Below, piece after piece: positions 23,157-32,561 of a stretch of 64,000 nucleotides of DNA (position 1 is the first letter of the stretch; each line of letters begins with the position of its first letter). The stretch covers positions 4,030,001 to 4,094,000 of the forward strand of contig NZ_CP111121.1 of assembly GCF_026314945.1 (NCBI RefSeq). Reading direction: 5' to 3'. The position numbers and the translations under genes are program-made. This DNA is from Chryseobacterium fluminis. Its GTDB lineage: Bacteria > Bacteroidota > Bacteroidia > Flavobacteriales > Weeksellaceae. The notes beneath the pieces were generated by a model. It was not told where the DNA came from. It was given only the letters and a program-made list of their open reading frames with translations, and searched no databases.

Positions 23157-24332
23157 ATGGATAATCAGGAAAATCAACCCATAGATCCGCTGGGATCAAT
23201 TGAGCCGCTTAAAACATTCGAACCGACACCTGTGCCTGCACCGGCGATGAACCAGCCTGCCCAGAATGCAGCCCCTGCCGTTCTTGTCGATCGGGAAGGA
23301 AATGTAAACCTCGCTCAGCTGCAGCCAGAGGAACGCCAGAAATATGAAGTCCTGGCAGATTCCATTGATGAATCCAATCCGGGTTCCATTGTGAATTTCG
23401 GGGCCGACCTTCAGAGGACACTGTCTAACCAGAGTGACAGTTTCCTTGGAAATGTCAGAAGATCAAATTCCGGGGAAGTAGGTGAATTGATTAATAATTT
23501 ATTGGTCGAACTTAATTATGTAGACGTAGAGGAATTAAATCAGAATAAATTTAAAAGCTTTTTAAGCAAGCTGCCCTTTATGAAAAGCATTGTAACGCAG
23601 ATTGAGAATCTGTTTGCAAAATATGATAAGATCGTTAATAATATCGATCAGATCGCTTATAAGGTAAATGCAGGGATTATTACTTCTACCAAGGATAATG
23701 CGGTTTTACAAACGATTTTTGAAAGCAATGTTAATGCAGTCAAGCAAATCGAAGGTCTTGTCATTGCCGGGCAAATGAGAATGGAAAAAGCAGGAGTGGA
23801 ACTGGCCGGGATGGAAGCCGCACCCCAGAATTACCAGGATTACCAGATTGCAGATAAAAGAGATTTCATCGCGAGATTAGACCGCAGGCTGGCTGATCTC
23901 AAAGTCGTACGGGTCATCATGATGCAGTCGCTTCCCCAGATCAGACTGGTGCAGAACAATAATGTTTCGATCGCTGAAAAAGCGCAGACGATTCTGACCA
24001 CAACCCTGCCATTATGGAAAAACCAGCTGTCTCTTGCCGTAGCCATGTACAGACAGCAGCAGAATATTGAAATTCAGCAGAAAGTATCAGCCACCACAGA
24101 AGAAATTCTGAGAAAAAATGCTGAGCGTTTAGGGCAGAATTCAGTTAATGTTGCCAGGGCCAATGAACAGACCATTGTTTCTATTGATACATTAAGGGAG
24201 ACCACTTCGAAATTAATCAGTACCTTAAACGAGGTGAAGCAGATTCAGAAACAGGGTGCAGAAGGCAGAAGAAAACTGGATCAGGATTTGATGACTTTAG
24301 AACACGAATTAAAAGCAAACGTAAGAGGATAA
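23157..24332 (+). CDS. Toxic anion resistance protein, TelA family
   Basis: 391 residues. A Pro/Ala-rich disordered N terminus (1-45) precedes a long all-helical region with heptad-like patterning and the family stretch FLSKLPFMKSIVTQIENLF then KYDKIVNNIDQIAYKVN. TelA (KlaA) proteins are cytoplasmic coiled-coil partners of TerD. It lies 6 bp after terD. Confidence 0.9.
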   Translation: MDNQENQPIDPLGSIEPLKTFEPTPVPAPAMNQPAQNAAPAVLVDREGNVNLAQLQPEERQKYEVLADSIDESNPGSIVNFGADLQRTLSNQSDSFLGNVRRSNSGEVGELINNLLVELNYVDVEELNQNKFKSFLSKLPFMKSIVTQIENLFAKYDKIVNNIDQIAYKVNAGIITSTKDNAVLQTIFESNVNAVKQIEGLVIAGQMRMEKAGVELAGMEAAPQNYQDYQIADKRDFIARLDRRLADLKVVRVIMMQSLPQIRLVQNNNVSIAEKAQTILTTTLPLWKNQLSLAVAMYRQQQNIEIQQKVSATTEEILRKNAERLGQNSVNVARANEQTIVSIDTLRETTSKLISTLNEVKQIQKQGAEGRRKLDQDLMTLEHELKANVRG

Positions 24333-24348
24333 ATAACAAAGTGTAAAG

Positions 24349-25299
24349 GTGGATGATGAAGCGGTAAACATACTGTCTCAAAGCAAAAGAAGATTAACCA
24401 AGCTTAAACTTCTTGCCAATTTTTTTGAAAATGTTGACATCATATCGATCTACATTAAGACCGATATCATTCATCACCTTTTTCAGGATAATACCGGATT
24501 GGATTACAGTAAACTTGAGCTTTTTCATCTTCAGTATACCGACAGCCTGATCGAATTGCTAACCAAAATCAAACGTCAGAAAGAAACCGATCTGCTCGCT
24601 GTTATTAATGAGATTGACGTTAATAATAAGTACATCTCAGGATTCGAAGAAAAAAAGACAGATGGCTTTGAAACCGACAGGAAAATGTACAGCAGTGTGT
24701 TTTCCAATCAGTTAAAAAATATTTATAAAGATCTTACGGAAGATAAATTTCGGGTAAACTGGGATAATGTTCTGTATTTTTATAAAAAATATGCTGCCGA
24801 GTTTTACAGGTCTGATGTTGATGAAGAACTGTTAAAATCAGGATCGTTTCCGGCGTATCAGTACCAGGATTACCAGATCGAAAGGAAATTACTGGGAAGA
24901 CTGAATATTCAGAACTTTAAAGTTCGTTTTGTCTGTGGATATGCGATTGCGGGAAATGAATATGAGCTTTTTAAGATCTTCCAGTCGGATGATCAGTTCA
25001 TTTTTGACATCGAAGGCAAAAAAATGTATTTAATAGATCCTAAAAAACTGGAAAAACTGAATACGATGCCTAACGAATCCAATCAGGGAACGATTGTTCA
25101 TCAACTACGGAGAAAAAATGAACATCTGGAAGAAACCATCAACGAAAGAAAGCGGGTATTACCCGAACAGGTTATCGGGGTATTGGCAGATTATCTTAAA
25201 AATCTCGAAAATGTAGATATTATGAGCAAAATATTTGATATCAATGAGGAAACAAATATTTTACGGGCAATGCTTAATTTAAACTTAAATAACAATTAA
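24349..25299 (+). CDS. Ter-cluster protein of unknown function
   Basis: 316 residues from a GTG start 16 bp after telA. No signal peptide or membrane segment; mostly helical at both ends with a beta-rich middle (NIQNFKVRFVCGYAIAGNEY, then KKMYLIDPKKLEKL). I do not recognise a family. Its fixed position between telA and a second terD suggests a structural or adaptor role in the same complex. Confidence 0.7.
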   Translation: MDDEAVNILSQSKRRLTKLKLLANFFENVDIISIYIKTDIIHHLFQDNTGLDYSKLELFHLQYTDSLIELLTKIKRQKETDLLAVINEIDVNNKYISGFEEKKTDGFETDRKMYSSVFSNQLKNIYKDLTEDKFRVNWDNVLYFYKKYAAEFYRSDVDEELLKSGSFPAYQYQDYQIERKLLGRLNIQNFKVRFVCGYAIAGNEYELFKIFQSDDQFIFDIEGKKMYLIDPKKLEKLNTMPNESNQGTIVHQLRRKNEHLEETINERKRVLPEQVIGVLADYLKNLENVDIMSKIFDINEETNILRAMLNLNLNNN

Positions 25300-25357
25300 A
25301 AATGAAAAGGGCAGTGCGCTCGGATTTTCATTTAAATAACAAACTAAACATAAAAAG

Positions 25358-25969
25358 ATGGCTATTAACTTACAAAAAGGTCAAAGAATTAACCTTACGA
25401 AGGAAAATGGAACCACTCTTACGCAGGCATGTGTAGGAATAAACTGGGGAGCAATCGAGAAAAAAGGTTTCTTCGGCGGGGTAACCAAGGAAGCGGTTGA
25501 TTTGGATGGAAGCTGTATTCTGTATGACTCCAACAAAAACTCGACTGAGGTCATTTATTTCGGTAACCTGAAATCAAAAAACGGATCTGTAAGACACAGT
25601 GGAGATGATTTAACAGGGGATGTCAACGGCAACGATGGTCTCGATAATGAGGTTATTACGGTAGATTTCAGCAGTCTGGATTCCAATGTTGAATATGTTG
25701 CGATGGTTTTGAACAGCTACAGAGGTCAGGATTTCGGGTCGATCCCTTTTGCGTCAATCCGTATTTTCGAAGGCTCTCCAACCCAGGTAAAAGACGTTTT
25801 TGCCAAATATGATATTGCCAATGATGCGTCTTTCAAAGGACACGTTTCTATGGTGATGGGTGTTTTCTATAAGAGAAATAACGAGTGGAAATTCAATGCC
25901 ATAGGAGATCCTACAGCAGATAAAAAATTGCAGGAGACTATTGAAACGGTTAAGCAGAAATATTTGTAA
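25358..25969 (+). CDS. TerD family protein, second copy
   Basis: 203 residues: INWGAIEKKGFFGGVTKEAVDLD, RHSGDDLTGDVNGNDGLDNE (metal-binding loop) and VFYKRNNEWKFNAIGD. It is longer than the first TerD, with an insertion before the first acidic loop, as in TerD/TerE-like proteins encoded in pairs. A terminator follows at 25996. Confidence 0.9.
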   Translation: MAINLQKGQRINLTKENGTTLTQACVGINWGAIEKKGFFGGVTKEAVDLDGSCILYDSNKNSTEVIYFGNLKSKNGSVRHSGDDLTGDVNGNDGLDNEVITVDFSSLDSNVEYVAMVLNSYRGQDFGSIPFASIRIFEGSPTQVKDVFAKYDIANDASFKGHVSMVMGVFYKRNNEWKFNAIGDPTADKKLQETIETVKQKYL

Positions 25970-25995
25970 AATCTAATACTGAGCAGCAATAGGTT

Positions 25996-26018
25996 AATCG
26001 AAAATTGCGATTTTTTTT
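25996..26018 (+). terminator. Terminator after the second terD
   Basis: AATCG pairs with CGATT across a 7-nt loop, followed by a T run. Confidence 0.6.
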
Positions 26019-26069
26019 CGTAAAAATTTATTTGCTGTTGAAAATTATATTTTTAAAGTGAAAAAACTG

Positions 26070-26098
26070 GCAATAATTGTACATCGTACAGCTATTGC
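26070..26098. other. Hairpin upstream of terC
   Basis: GCAATA/TATTGC and TGTAC/GTACA form a dyad 29 bp long, just before the terC start. It could be an operator or an mRNA hairpin. Confidence 0.4.
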
Positions 26099-26126
26099 TT
26101 TTGTAGTATAATAACATAGTATAAAA

Positions 26127-27176
26127 GTGGACAAACATCAAGGTATTTTAGATCTTCATCCAGGACTGGTGTGGGGATTTGCGGTAACAGTCGTTATCAT
26201 GCTCCTGCTTGACTTAGGAGTTTTCAATAAAAAAAGTCATGAGGTTTCTTCCAAAGAAGCCACAATCTGGTCAATCGTCTGGATCTCGCTGTCTATGATC
26301 TTTTCGGGCGTGGTGTATTGGGTTTTCAATACCGACGGATCTCCGATGAGCCACGACATAGCAGTAGAAAAATTCACACAGTACCAGGCCGCGTATTGGG
26401 TTGAAAAAGCATTGTCGGTGGATAACTTATTCGTATTCATCCTTGTTTTCGGATTCTTCAAAGTTCCTAAATATCTGCACCACAAAGTTCTCTTCTGGGG
26501 AATTATCGGAGCATTGATTTTCAGGGCCATCTTCATTTTTGCGGGAGTAGGGTTGATTAATCTGACCTATTTACCTGAAATGACTATTTTTGGAAAAGCT
26601 GTTCAGATTAATATTGTGATGGTGCTTTTCGGTCTTTTCCTTGTGTACGCGGGAATAAAATCCTGGGGTGACGGTGATGATGATGACGATGAAGATTACA
26701 GCAATACGGCAGGTGCAAAACTGATCAAAAGGTTCTGGAAGGTTTCCGATAACTATGTCGGAGATAAATTCTTTACCGTTCAGAACGGAATTAAAATGGC
26801 AACTCCGCTTTTAGTAGTTGTAGCCGTTATCGAATTCACCGATGTACTTTTTGCAGTAGATTCCATTCCTGCAATTTTTGCGATTTCGGATGACCCGTTC
26901 ATTCTTTATACCTCAAATATTTTCGCTATTTTAGGACTTAGATCTTTATATTTCCTATTGGCCAATTTTATTCATATGTTCAGCAAACTTCCTTATGGAC
27001 TGGCCATTATCCTGTCCTTTATCGGGGTGAAAATGCTGATCGCACCATGGATTCATATTTCTTCACCGGTTTCGTTGGGAATCGTAGGAGGAGTGCTGGC
27101 CATTTCCGTTATTTTATCCGTTATTTTCCCTGACAAAAAGGAAGAAATACAGAATAAAGAAGAAATTGAAAAATAA
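26127..27176 (+). CDS. TerC family integral membrane protein
   Basis: 349 residues from a GTG start. Eight or nine membrane segments with the TerC hallmarks ALSVDNLFVFILVFGFFKVP (about 92-111) and EFTDVLFAVDSIPAIFAIS (about 235-253), each with the conserved acidic residues inside the membrane. A cytoplasmic acidic stretch (DGDDDDDEDY) lies between. TerC proteins are linked to metal (manganese) export and to the Ter complex. A terminator at 27254 closes the cluster. Confidence 0.92.
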   Translation: MDKHQGILDLHPGLVWGFAVTVVIMLLLDLGVFNKKSHEVSSKEATIWSIVWISLSMIFSGVVYWVFNTDGSPMSHDIAVEKFTQYQAAYWVEKALSVDNLFVFILVFGFFKVPKYLHHKVLFWGIIGALIFRAIFIFAGVGLINLTYLPEMTIFGKAVQINIVMVLFGLFLVYAGIKSWGDGDDDDDEDYSNTAGAKLIKRFWKVSDNYVGDKFFTVQNGIKMATPLLVVVAVIEFTDVLFAVDSIPAIFAISDDPFILYTSNIFAILGLRSLYFLLANFIHMFSKLPYGLAIILSFIGVKMLIAPWIHISSPVSLGIVGGVLAISVILSVIFPDKKEEIQNKEEIEK

Positions 27177-27253
27177 ACTCAGTGATATCCATTCAAATGG
27201 ATGCAATATTAGATTCTATAACATTGATTGAATATTGAATCATATAAATAATT

Positions 27254-27285
27254 AAGGCTTTGCAGATCACGGTAAAGCCTTTTTT
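27254..27285 (+). terminator. Terminator after terC
   Basis: AAGGCTTT pairs with AAAGCCTT, followed by TTTTT. Confidence 0.75.
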
Positions 27286-27380
27286 ATTTGTTTTTGATGA
27301 AATGTCAGCAGTTGATGTGCGCGTACGTGGTAGAAATTAAAATTCAAATCCGGAATAGCGGTATAAATATCCGGATTTTA

Positions 27381-28379
27381 TCATTTGTACTTCAACAGCT
27401 TATTAATCTTCAGTCTGGTCTGCATGGAAACTTTATATGCTTCTTTTCTCAGGGTCTGTATTTTACCCACAGGCTGAAAAAATGGCTTACTTTCAAAAGG
27501 ATTAAAAGACAGCAGCTCGTTTTCACATGATCGCGGATCTAAGAGGTTGTTTTGATCTATTTTTACTTCTCCAATTTTGATGAAAGGTGATTTTTTCCAT
27601 TCTACATTCAACCGGTTCACCGGTTGATTTTCCAGATCGTAGCAGATCTGGATCAGAACTTCCGCAGTAAAATCGGAATTTCTCAGGTAGTTTTCCAGAG
27701 CTTCTTTTACCTCCAGCTTCTTACCGTAGTTTCTGTCAACGGATTTCGGTCTCAGTTTTATCTTGATCATATTTTCACCAAGTCGGTAAGCACCTACAGA
27801 ATGGTAGTCAAATGACAGCAGAAAATCATTTCTTTTAGACCATAATTTAAAAAGATTCTTCAGAAATGAACCTGTGAATGTTGAGGGGATGACCTTCAGT
27901 ATCTGGCTCACCAAAGAAAATGAACTCCATTTTTTTATGAAAAACCGATTGACTGAAGTAAATAACTTCAGAAAAGTACTCACGGAATTGATGGGAAACA
28001 AAGGGAAATTAACCAGTGGATAGTTGGCGATTAGGTCACCATTTTCCTCTTTAATCTGGACAGAAAAACCGTACGCAGGAATATCTTTTTTATGATGGTT
28101 TATCTTCAGATGGGCATTTGAAAAACGAATGGTTAAAGCGTATTTTTCCCTGTCAAAAAATTTCTGAAACTGCCCGGGAATATTTTTACTGATCAGAAAA
28201 TCACCTTTTGCGACGCCATACGTTTTGGCATGGGCGTTTCTGGTAGCATAGTTTACATCACTTACCGAAGGAGAATGCTCGACAAAATCAGCAATGCTGT
28301 TTTTTGCAATGTCGAGTAGTTCTTTTTCCTCATCAGAAAGCTGATCAAATTTCTTATTATATTTTACTGGATCTGGCAT
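27381..28379 (-). CDS. Catalase-like haem protein
   Basis: 332 residues, much shorter than a true catalase (about 480 or more). It keeps the catalase-core signs HAKTYGVAKGDF (distal His region) and IRFSNAHLK, and ends with CENELLSFNPFESKPFFQPVG then KIQTLRKEAYKVS, the C-terminal pattern of SrpA-like minimal catalase-fold proteins. Such proteins have peroxidase activity or unknown roles. No signal peptide. It is monocistronic and convergent with terC. Confidence 0.7.
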   Translation of the reverse strand: MPDPVKYNKKFDQLSDEEKELLDIAKNSIADFVEHSPSVSDVNYATRNAHAKTYGVAKGDFLISKNIPGQFQKFFDREKYALTIRFSNAHLKINHHKKDIPAYGFSVQIKEENGDLIANYPLVNFPLFPINSVSTFLKLFTSVNRFFIKKWSSFSLVSQILKVIPSTFTGSFLKNLFKLWSKRNDFLLSFDYHSVGAYRLGENMIKIKLRPKSVDRNYGKKLEVKEALENYLRNSDFTAEVLIQICYDLENQPVNRLNVEWKKSPFIKIGEVKIDQNNLLDPRSCENELLSFNPFESKPFFQPVGKIQTLRKEAYKVSMQTRLKINKLLKYK

Positions 28380-28721
28380 TTAGTTTTTAAATTCAATTAT
28401 AGCGCCAAGTTTTGAGAAGGACGTTAACGGAGTATTAATGTTATTTGAATTTTTAAATTCTTTATATATTAACGAGATAAGTATGATTAATATCCTGATA
28501 ATAAACACACTCTTATTCCATCAGGTTTTTACCTGTCCATCAAAGCATTTCCCTTTATCAAATCTTCTTTTTAACTTTTTTCTTTATGTAGAATGGTATC
28601 CGTAATAGGTGTAACCAAAGCCACACCGGGCATCTATCTAAATATCGGATCACCTATCAAAAACTTCAGGTTTTCACCATAGGACTACCTCAAAATCTTA
28701 TCTTTGTAAAAATTATCAAGT
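28380..28721. other. Intergenic stretch between divergent genes
   Basis: Contains TTATCTTTG at about 28697, a -7 element for the FKBP gene. No other feature seen. Confidence 0.5.
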
Positions 28722-29156
28722 ATGGGAGTAGCAGATATGTTATTTAAACGTAAAAAAGAACAAGCAGAGAAAAACCTGAAAGACGGTCAGGAATATATGG
28801 CAGAATACGGCAAAAGAGAAAGCGTAGTAGAATTGCCGAGCGGGTTGCAGTACGAAATTATTACAGAAGGAGAGGGCGCAAAGCCGGGTCCGAAGTCCAC
28901 CGTAAAATGTCATTATCACGGTACAATAATTTCCGGTAAGGTTTTCGACAGTTCTGTAAAAAGAGGAACGCCAGCATCTTTCCCTTTGAATAAAGTAATT
29001 AAGGGATGGACTGAAGCGCTTCAGCTAATGCCCGTAGGAAGCAAATGGAGACTGATTATACCCCCGCATCTGGCATACGGAGACCAGCAGATCAGTAAAG
29101 AGATCGGACCTAACAGTACCCTTGTTTTTGAAGTGGAATTGTTGGATATTAAATAA
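28722..29156 (+). CDS. FKBP-type peptidyl-prolyl cis-trans isomerase
   Basis: 144 residues. A short charged helix (1-35) precedes one FKBP domain: VKCHYHGTIISGKVFDSSVK, FPLNKVIKGWTEALQLMPVG and WRLIIPPHLAYGDQ, with the active-site aromatic and Asp residues present. No signal peptide, so it should act in the cytoplasm as a folding catalyst. A terminator follows at 29179. Confidence 0.92.
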   Translation: MGVADMLFKRKKEQAEKNLKDGQEYMAEYGKRESVVELPSGLQYEIITEGEGAKPGPKSTVKCHYHGTIISGKVFDSSVKRGTPASFPLNKVIKGWTEALQLMPVGSKWRLIIPPHLAYGDQQISKEIGPNSTLVFEVELLDIK

Positions 29157-29178
29157 ATTCAGATTAAAAAAAGCTTAA

Positions 29179-29209
29179 AAATTTACCTGGTTTCCGGGTA
29201 AATTTTTTT
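29179..29209 (+). terminator. Terminator after the FKBP gene
   Basis: AAATTTACC pairs with GGTAAATTT, followed by T. Confidence 0.75.
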
Positions 29210-29271
29210 ATTTATGTATCTTCGTATAAAGAAGCTCCGGTGCACAATGCGGCAATTAATAGCACACATCA

Positions 29272-30222
29272 ATGAAAAAAATATTTTATCTTATTGCTGT
29301 TTTCAGTTTATTGATGTCCTGCGTTTCAAAGCGGAACCAGGTAATCAGGCAGAATATTCTTACCTTAAGAGACAGCTACTGTAAAGCACCTTTTCTGTAT
29401 CATTACACTAATACTTTACCATCCTCCGATTCAGATTCTATTATAGCGGCCAATCAGGAACTGAAAGGATTGTTTTCTGATCAAAGCATCCTGATTCTGA
29501 ACGCCCTTGGAAATCTTGACGAAGTACATAAAATCGTTGAACTTAAAAAAGATTCGACCATACAGTCCCAGGTGAAGGTTTTACAGCTGAAGAGCATCAT
29601 CAACAGTAAAATTACCATCGCACTGACCGAACTGGACGCCGTAGCCGCGGAATTTGACTGCGAAGGGGAAAGGGTAGCCCAAATCGGAAACTATGTGGAT
29701 AACCTGAATGCTTCCAGGAATAATAAACTTATTCTATATTCTATTGCAGCGGGCGCTGCTGCCTCTATTGCCGGAGGCATTGTGAAAGATAACGGGTGGA
29801 GTAATGCGATAGATATCAGCGGGGGGGTATTGGGAGCAGGATTTGGTCTCGCAACCCTTAATCCGAAAGGGAAAAAAGTAGAATTTATCCATTCCAGAAA
29901 TCTTTTGCGGGATATATGGAAAGATAAACTGGAATCGCCCAATTTTCCACCATTTATCTGGTATATGTATACAGAAAAAAAGTTTTCAAATATGGAAAAG
30001 CATTCCATCATCAGCAGTATGAGAGAAAGGTGGCTCCATTATCAGTTTGATGATGACAAGGCCGCAGCGGACCAGTCTGTTATTTTCAGCGACGGAGGTT
30101 TTTACCGCGCGGATGATCTCCATAACCGTGCAGCCATGCTTAATCAGATGCAGTCTGCCACCAGGACCATTAATCAGAATATCAATTATTTACTCCTGGA
30201 TCTGGATAAATTAATTCTTTAA
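29272..30222 (+). CDS. Lipoprotein of unknown function
   Basis: 316 residues with a lipoprotein signal peptide (MKKIFYLIAVFSLLMSC, lipobox Cys17). The mature protein is mainly helical; one Ala/Gly-rich hydrophobic segment (AAGAAASIAGGIV, near 162-174) may enter a membrane. No family recognised. It stands alone, 66 bp before the Rrf2 regulator. Confidence 0.75.
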   Translation: MKKIFYLIAVFSLLMSCVSKRNQVIRQNILTLRDSYCKAPFLYHYTNTLPSSDSDSIIAANQELKGLFSDQSILILNALGNLDEVHKIVELKKDSTIQSQVKVLQLKSIINSKITIALTELDAVAAEFDCEGERVAQIGNYVDNLNASRNNKLILYSIAAGAAASIAGGIVKDNGWSNAIDISGGVLGAGFGLATLNPKGKKVEFIHSRNLLRDIWKDKLESPNFPPFIWYMYTEKKFSNMEKHSIISSMRERWLHYQFDDDKAAADQSVIFSDGGFYRADDLHNRAAMLNQMQSATRTINQNINYLLLDLDKLIL

Positions 30223-30234
30223 GAAGAATTTAAC

Positions 30235-30253
30235 TGTAATAATATTTGTTACA
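30235..30253. promoter_or_regulatory. Operator 1 of the Rrf2 regulator
   Basis: The 19-bp dyad TGTAATAATATTTGTTACA lies upstream of the Rrf2 gene. Nearly its reverse complement recurs at 30716, upstream of the next gene. Confidence 0.65.
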
Positions 30254-30287
30254 ATTAAAATTTTATTTACCTTTGTCCGGTAATTCA

Positions 30288-30698
30288 ATGAATAATACAA
30301 GATTTGCTACGGCAGTACATATCATGACCTTACTGGCTAAAAGTCCTCGGGAGTGGCTTACTTCTGAATGGCTGGCTGGCAGTATCAATATCAATCCCGC
30401 GGTTGTCCGGAAAGAGTTGAGCGTTCTGAGGGAAGCAGGATTAATAGTCAGCAGACAGGGAAAAGAAGGAGGAACCCGGCTTTCAGTAAATGCAGATGAA
30501 ATTACGATTTCAGAAATTTATTCAGCTGTTAAAAATACAGACGTTCTGGGTAAAAAAAATCAAAACCCTAATCCGGTCTGTAGTGTAGGAAGGGATATTA
30601 ACGATCATTTAACCGATCTGTTTGCTGAAACAGACAGACTGGTGCTTAATTTTTTAGGGAATAAGAGTCTGAAAGAATTTACAGATCAGTTTGAATAA
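30288..30698 (+). CDS. Rrf2 family transcriptional regulator (YwnA-like)
   Basis: 136 residues from the ATG at 30288; the TACCTTTG just upstream (30269) is its -7 element and rules out the earlier in-frame start. A winged HTH (TSEWLAGSININPAVVRKEL, then LREAGLIVSRQGKEGGTRLS) is followed by a short helical tail with a single Cys (PNPVCSVG), so no Fe-S cluster is expected. This matches thiol- or quinone-sensing YwnA-type members. Twin dyads before this gene and the next one indicate autoregulation and control of the neighbour. Confidence 0.85.
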   Translation: MNNTRFATAVHIMTLLAKSPREWLTSEWLAGSININPAVVRKELSVLREAGLIVSRQGKEGGTRLSVNADEITISEIYSAVKNTDVLGKKNQNPNPVCSVGRDINDHLTDLFAETDRLVLNFLGNKSLKEFTDQFE

Positions 30699-30715
30699 AT
30701 TTTTTTGACTTTAAA

Positions 30716-30734
30716 TGTAACAAATTTTATTACA
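30716..30734. promoter_or_regulatory. Operator 2 of the Rrf2 regulator
   Basis: TGTAACAAATTTTATTACA, the inverted twin of operator 1, lies 19 bp before the oxidoreductase start. Confidence 0.65.
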
Positions 30735-30752
30735 GTTAATTAAATAAATATT

Positions 30753-31403
30753 ATGAAAAAAGTAGCAGTAATCGGCGCCACAGGATTTGTGGGAGCACAG
30801 GTTGTAAAAGAACTGGTTAACAGAGGTTATGAGGTAGAAGCAATTGTAAGAGATGCTTCAAAAGTTCAGGAAAGTGAGCAGGTAAGCGCAAAAAGCGTTG
30901 ATGTGAATAATGTGGAAGAACTGTCGGATGCCGTTAAAGGAAATGATGCCGTCATCAGTGCATTTAATGCAGGCTGGACCAATCCTAATCTTTATGATGA
31001 TTTCTTAAACGGATCCGTCAATATAGAAAAGGCAGTTGAAAATTCCGGGATAAAAAGATTCATTACCGTGGGTGGAGCAGGAAGCCTTTATATCGACGGG
31101 AAACAACTGGTAGACGGCCCGGATTTCCCTGCAGACATCAAACCGGGAGCTACGGCAGCAAGAGATTACTTAAATAAAATTAAAGAAAACAGTACATTGG
31201 ATTGGACGTTCTTCAGCCCGGCTATTGAGATGCATCAGGGAACTGCAGGCGTGCGTACAGGGAAATACAGAACGGCGCTGGAAAACCCCGTTTTTGATGA
31301 AAATGGAAGAAGTGTGCTCTCGGTAGAAGATGTTGCGGTGGTTTTGGTAGACGAACTGGAACAGAACAATCACATCCGAGAACGATTTACAGCAGCATAC
31401 TAA
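30753..31403 (+). CDS. NAD(P)-binding NmrA/SDR-like protein
   Basis: 216 residues. Rossmann start VAVIGATGFVGAQVVKELVN (Gly-rich loop GATGFVG), then VDVNN after strand 3 and FITVGGAGSLY; it lacks the YxxxK catalytic pair of classical SDRs, as expected of atypical NAD(P)-binding proteins. Partners of YwnA-type regulators often handle quinones or aldehydes. It is expressed from its own operator-bearing promoter. Confidence 0.85.
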   Translation: MKKVAVIGATGFVGAQVVKELVNRGYEVEAIVRDASKVQESEQVSAKSVDVNNVEELSDAVKGNDAVISAFNAGWTNPNLYDDFLNGSVNIEKAVENSGIKRFITVGGAGSLYIDGKQLVDGPDFPADIKPGATAARDYLNKIKENSTLDWTFFSPAIEMHQGTAGVRTGKYRTALENPVFDENGRSVLSVEDVAVVLVDELEQNNHIRERFTAAY

Positions 31404-31486
31404 TCTGTTATTTTACTGTTAATCAAATTAAAATAGAGGCGCTGAAGATGATCACCAGATTACTCAGGGAGCCGGTAAAATTAATA

Positions 31487-31522
31487 AAACGGCCGTTTCA
31501 TGATAAAGTGAAACGGCCGTTT
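31487..31522. terminator. Bidirectional terminator
   Basis: A perfect 14-bp inverted repeat, AAACGGCCGTTTCA and its complement, between convergent genes. Confidence 0.85.
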
Positions 31523-31541
31523 ATTATTAACTGAAAATTTC

Positions 31542-32561
31542 TTACAAATTCATAAATAATTTCGGATTGACGGGCGTATTGTTTTTATGTACCTCATAAT
31601 GTAAATGAGGACCTGTAGAACGGCCTGAGTTTCCGGACTTCGCAATGACCTGACCCACTTTTATTTTATCATTTACTTTGGCAATCAGTTGAGACAGGTG
31701 CCCGTAAAGGGTGGCCAGCCCATTCCCGTGAGAAACAATGACACAGTTTCCATAGCCTCCCTTCTGACCCGAGAAAATGACGGTTCCTGCAGCAGTAGCG
31801 ATGACATCGGATCCAAACGGAACAGCAATGTCAAGTCCTTTATGAAACTGCATCTGATCAGCTTCGGCAGGTGGATTATTTTTTTCCGGCGGTTTCGTCG
31901 TTGCTGTATTTTTTACGGGTAAATTCGCGGCAGGGGCAGCAGCAGGCGCGGAACTTGCTTTTGGAGTTACCATCACTTTAACCTGCCTTTTATCTCCATA
32001 GCTGTCGGTAATTTCAATGATTTTTTCAACGGGTTCTGCCTTCACTTCTGGTTTCGGAGCGGCCGCCACGGCAGGTTTTGTTTCAGCGGCTGTGTTTCCC
32101 TTTACCGATGCATATACCGTCTTAAAAGGAATGGGATTTTTTCTGATTCCGAAATTAGATGAAATATAGCCGTCGGTAGGCATTCCCAAAGGGACCTGCA
32201 TCAGTTTTTTCTGAAGATCCATCAGGTACTGGCTGTAGCGGTTGGCCTGCTTAGCCAGATAAATGGCGTTTGAAATACTGTCTTTGCTCAGAACCGTTAC
32301 CTTTTCACTCGGGACATTTTTAGATTTCAGAAACGTATTCAGCTCGGTAACCGTCTGATCTACCAGGGTAAGGTCTGTTTTGATTTTTAAGTAATCGACA
32401 CTGTCTTTCTCTGTGTTTATTTTTACAAGATTTACTTCATAGGTTTTATCATCTTTTTTTGAAAATAAGCTGGCTATAAAAATACCCTGTGCAAAAACGA
32501 TAAGCAGAAGTGCTCCCAAAAGGAAATTCACATTCTTTTTGCGGCTCAGAAATTTCTTCAT
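31542..32561 (-). CDS. M23 family murein endopeptidase
   Basis: 339 residues from the ATG whose complement ends at 32561; a TTG eight codons earlier is possible. One membrane segment (VNFLLGALLLIVFAQGIFIA) is followed by a coiled region (50-120), a Pro/Ala-rich linker, and the LytM domain: HKGLDIAVPFGSDVIATAAG with His and Asp zinc ligands and GPHLHYEVHKN. It should cleave peptidoglycan cross-links or activate amidases from the periplasmic face of the inner membrane. Confidence 0.92.
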   Translation of the reverse strand: MKKFLSRKKNVNFLLGALLLIVFAQGIFIASLFSKKDDKTYEVNLVKINTEKDSVDYLKIKTDLTLVDQTVTELNTFLKSKNVPSEKVTVLSKDSISNAIYLAKQANRYSQYLMDLQKKLMQVPLGMPTDGYISSNFGIRKNPIPFKTVYASVKGNTAAETKPAVAAAPKPEVKAEPVEKIIEITDSYGDKRQVKVMVTPKASSAPAAAPAANLPVKNTATTKPPEKNNPPAEADQMQFHKGLDIAVPFGSDVIATAAGTVIFSGQKGGYGNCVIVSHGNGLATLYGHLSQLIAKVNDKIKVGQVIAKSGNSGRSTGPHLHYEVHKNNTPVNPKLFMNL

